From Emticicia oligotrophica DSM 17448 (lineage in GTDB: Bacteria > Bacteroidota > Bacteroidia > Cytophagales > Spirosomataceae), in contig NC_018748.1 of the NCBI RefSeq assembly GCF_000263195.1, positions 3,410,001 through 3,474,000 of the forward strand: 64,000 nucleotides of DNA, written 5' to 3'. Position 1 is the first letter of the stretch. Every line of letters starts with the position of its first letter. Positions 61,767-64,000 of this stretch are shown here, in pieces. The translations under genes were made by a program, and so were the position numbers. Under the pieces are notes generated by a model. That model was given only the letters and a program-made list of their open reading frames with translations. It was not told where the DNA came from and searched no databases.

Positions 61767-63971
61767 TCAGAATATACTCCATCGAATACCCACAAAACCT
61801 CTGATTTTTTGTAATGGTGCATAATTATAACTTGGGTCAAATTGCTCACTAAAAGGCATTTCTGGTCTGAATATTGGGTTTTGTGGTAAGAAATTAGTGA
61901 AATTTTTGATGCCTGTATAAATCTGAAGCCCATTTGCGAAGCGATGCGTGGCTTGTATATTATGAATTCCAAACCAAGGAGAGTATTCTGGACGGGTATC
62001 GCCATACGCTCTCACAACTGGCAAACGCATAGGGCTATAAAAATTACCCGTGAGGTCTATACTTAATTGAAGTTTCGGAAGTGTATAACTGATGGCATAA
62101 TTAGCGGTGAAGTGTGGCGTTTGTATTTGATTGATTTTCAGACCATTATCTACTCGATAAACATCCATTAAAGTTCCACCCATAAAAACTTTCCAGCTTG
62201 ATGCTAAAATGAGTTCAGCATTGAGAGCCACACCTTTCGAAATTCCGTAACCTTTCAAGTTATCGTAAACTACTAGTTCGGGGTTTTGGTCATAATCGGC
62301 AATAATTTTATTCGAGAAATAGGTATAAAAACCATTTAGTTGAAGATTGCCATAACCATTGCCGAAACTAAAGAAATGCTGATAGTCTAAGTTGGCATTA
62401 TAAGAGCGTTCAGGTTTTAAGTTGTTCTTAATCAGTACCTTACGCGAACCAGTTAGGGCGGCGTGGTCTTCTGAAAATAAATTGACCACTCGGTAGCCAT
62501 TGCCTAAACTCAATCTAAAAATATTATCTTTATTGGGTGAGAGTTTCCAGTTGATTCTTGGTGAAGCAATGCCTCCATGTTTGGAATTATAATCATATCG
62601 TAGCCCAACTAAAAGCTTGTTGGTTTGATTAAGTGAGATTTCATCCTGAAGAAAAATTCCTGGTAAACTTATATTATCTGGTGTGTTTTGAGCATCAGTA
62701 TTTTGTGTAACAGGCGTGTTATCATCATAAAAAGTTTGACGAAATGTAGCCCCAAAAAGTGCATCATGTCTTTTTCCAAGTTTTTTATCCCAAAGTAATT
62801 GTCCAAATGCAATTCGTTGCGTTGCTAGATAAAAAGTATTGCCATATACAGAATTTTGTTGATGTTGATTAAATGAGAAATTCAATATAATCTTCTGATT
62901 ATCAATGGGTAATTGATAGCTACCAAGCATTTCTATTCGTTTTGTAAAGATAGACTCTCCGTAAACCTCGCTACCACCTCTATTCTCTTTTTGCCATTGC
63001 ATTTCACCTCCAAAACGGTCTTCGTAAATATATCTTGCGGCTAAATTAAATACCCTATTGCTCTTACGATTCATACTCCATTTATTAAAAATAGAGGTCC
63101 TATTTTGTAGCGTGATATCGGTAAAGTTATCATTGTTCACATCCCAACGTTTATTGAAAAGAAAGTAATTGCCCGAAAGTAAGACATCAAACTTTCCAAC
63201 TTTAGTTTTACCACTTATATCAAAATTGTTTTCAAGATAAGAGCTAGTATTCACATCAAAGTTTATTTTAGGAGCTTTGCTAGGATTTTTGGTGATTACA
63301 TTAATCAATCCGCCCACTGCTTCTGAACCATAAAGTGTAGAAGCTGGCCCTTTCATTACTTCGATGCGTTCGACCATTGAGTTCGGGATGCCACTCAAGC
63401 CATAAACCGAAGATAACGCAGAAACAATTGGCATTCCATCAATCATTACCATTGTGTAAGGGCCTTCCATTCCATTGATGTGAATATCACCCGTATTACA
63501 AACATTACAATTTAACTGAGGTCTTACCCCATTGACCATCGAAAGTGATTCAAAAAGGCTGGGTGTAGGGTTTTTACGAAAAAATGTTGGATTTAGTATT
63601 TGTATAGGTGCTGGAGATTCGTTAATACTGGTTTCTTTCATAGTACCAGTTACTACCACTTCATTGAGTTGAGCATTGGTTTCTTCAATTTCGATATTTA
63701 ATTGATGTGATTTATTTTCCTGAATATTTATCTGAACAGACTTGCTAATGTAGCCAACACTTGAAATGATAATGTTTTGTTTGCCAGAAGGAATGTTTTT
63801 TAGATGAAAATAACCTGATTCATCAGCTTGTGTACCATATTTAGTGTTTTGAACACTGATGCTTGCAAATGCGACACCTTTCTCTCGGTTAGTAATAATT
63901 CCCTTAATTTCTGAAGCTTTTAAGGGAATCATTGGTGTGAAAACAAGGAAAAATATGTATAGCTTTTTCAT
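61767..63971 (-). CDS. TonB-dependent receptor
   Basis: About 734 aa from ATG 63971 (MKKLYIFFLVFTPMIPLKA). Carboxypeptidase-like regulatory domain (about 24-105), plug (about 115-225) with IDGMPIVSALSSVYGL and MKGPASTLYGSEAVGGLINV, then the 22-strand-type barrel ending GIRWSIF. The plug carries CNVCNTGDIHINGMEGP, where the Cys pair may bind a metal or form a disulfide. The CirA/BtuB-like plug suggests uptake of a metal chelate or cofactor; no partner gene is seen within the window. Confidence 0.9.
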   Translation of the reverse strand: MKKLYIFFLVFTPMIPLKASEIKGIITNREKGVAFASISVQNTKYGTQADESGYFHLKNIPSGKQNIIISSVGYISKSVQINIQENKSHQLNIEIEETNAQLNEVVVTGTMKETSINESPAPIQILNPTFFRKNPTPSLFESLSMVNGVRPQLNCNVCNTGDIHINGMEGPYTMVMIDGMPIVSALSSVYGLSGIPNSMVERIEVMKGPASTLYGSEAVGGLINVITKNPSKAPKINFDVNTSSYLENNFDISGKTKVGKFDVLLSGNYFLFNKRWDVNNDNFTDITLQNRTSIFNKWSMNRKSNRVFNLAARYIYEDRFGGEMQWQKENRGGSEVYGESIFTKRIEMLGSYQLPIDNQKIILNFSFNQHQQNSVYGNTFYLATQRIAFGQLLWDKKLGKRHDALFGATFRQTFYDDNTPVTQNTDAQNTPDNISLPGIFLQDEISLNQTNKLLVGLRYDYNSKHGGIASPRINWKLSPNKDNIFRLSLGNGYRVVNLFSEDHAALTGSRKVLIKNNLKPERSYNANLDYQHFFSFGNGYGNLQLNGFYTYFSNKIIADYDQNPELVVYDNLKGYGISKGVALNAELILASSWKVFMGGTLMDVYRVDNGLKINQIQTPHFTANYAISYTLPKLQLSIDLTGNFYSPMRLPVVRAYGDTRPEYSPWFGIHNIQATHRFANGLQIYTGIKNFTNFLPQNPIFRPEMPFSEQFDPSYNYAPLQKIRGFVGIRWSIF

Positions 63972-64000
63972 TTTTTTGTATTGATAATACAAATTTTGAT

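Overview
The window looks like a chromosomal segment of an AT-rich Bacteroidota, most likely a Cytophagales member (inference). The support is: TonB-dependent receptors with carboxypeptidase-like N-terminal domains, many short 'MKK...' signal peptides, promoters of the TTG-N19-23-TAnnTTTG type, few Shine-Dalgarno sites, a 3-coathanger-like C-terminal domain, and dispersed repeats typical of this phylum.

Positions 1-20.6 kb form a minus-strand catabolic cluster rich in secreted hydrolases. It has four type-B carboxylesterases, two PF00756-type esterases, two BD-FAE-like hydrolases, a sulfatase, a TonB-dependent receptor, a CitMHS-type carboxylate transporter, an AtuA-type pair, a sugar-isomerase-like TIM barrel and a truncated FAD-linked alditol-oxidase-like protein. 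A divergent Nudix-winged-helix regulator (20.8 kb) is the likely local regulator. The cluster carries a RAYT transposase with six matching 26-48 bp palindromes (REPs), one inside the RAYT gene itself. It also holds copies of a second hairpin repeat and a 13-copy 20-bp tandem array.

Positions 21-27 kb hold a LytTR regulator, an unknown membrane protein and a copper-handling set: a small HMA protein, CopA, and an AraC regulator with an N-terminal CxxC motif.

Positions 27.35-53.24 kb are a tandem accretion of two islands at a tRNA-Asp gene. The same tRNA 3' end occurs at 27350, 33361 and 53223. The older left island holds a 1475-aa surface protein among dead genes (hipB-like, zeta-kinase-like, integrase 5' end). 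The younger right island (about 19.9 kb) holds an IS-truncated BREX type 1 locus (pglX', pglZ, brxL). HipBA and AbiE-like toxin-antitoxin modules lie inside that locus, and brxA, brxB and brxC are missing. The replication and maintenance part has a TTACAACG iteron array, a primase-helicase, small DNA-binding proteins and a tyrosine recombinase that appears frameshifted. The last 424 bp are duplicated at both ends of the right island.

Positions 53.2-64 kb return to ordinary chromosome: two tRNA-Asp genes with a promoter, DinB, an M20 peptidase, a DUF1080 hydrolase, Nif3, a zinc-ribbon coiled-coil protein, a TPR protein, a fused succinyl-CoA:3-ketoacid CoA-transferase and a second TonB-dependent receptor.
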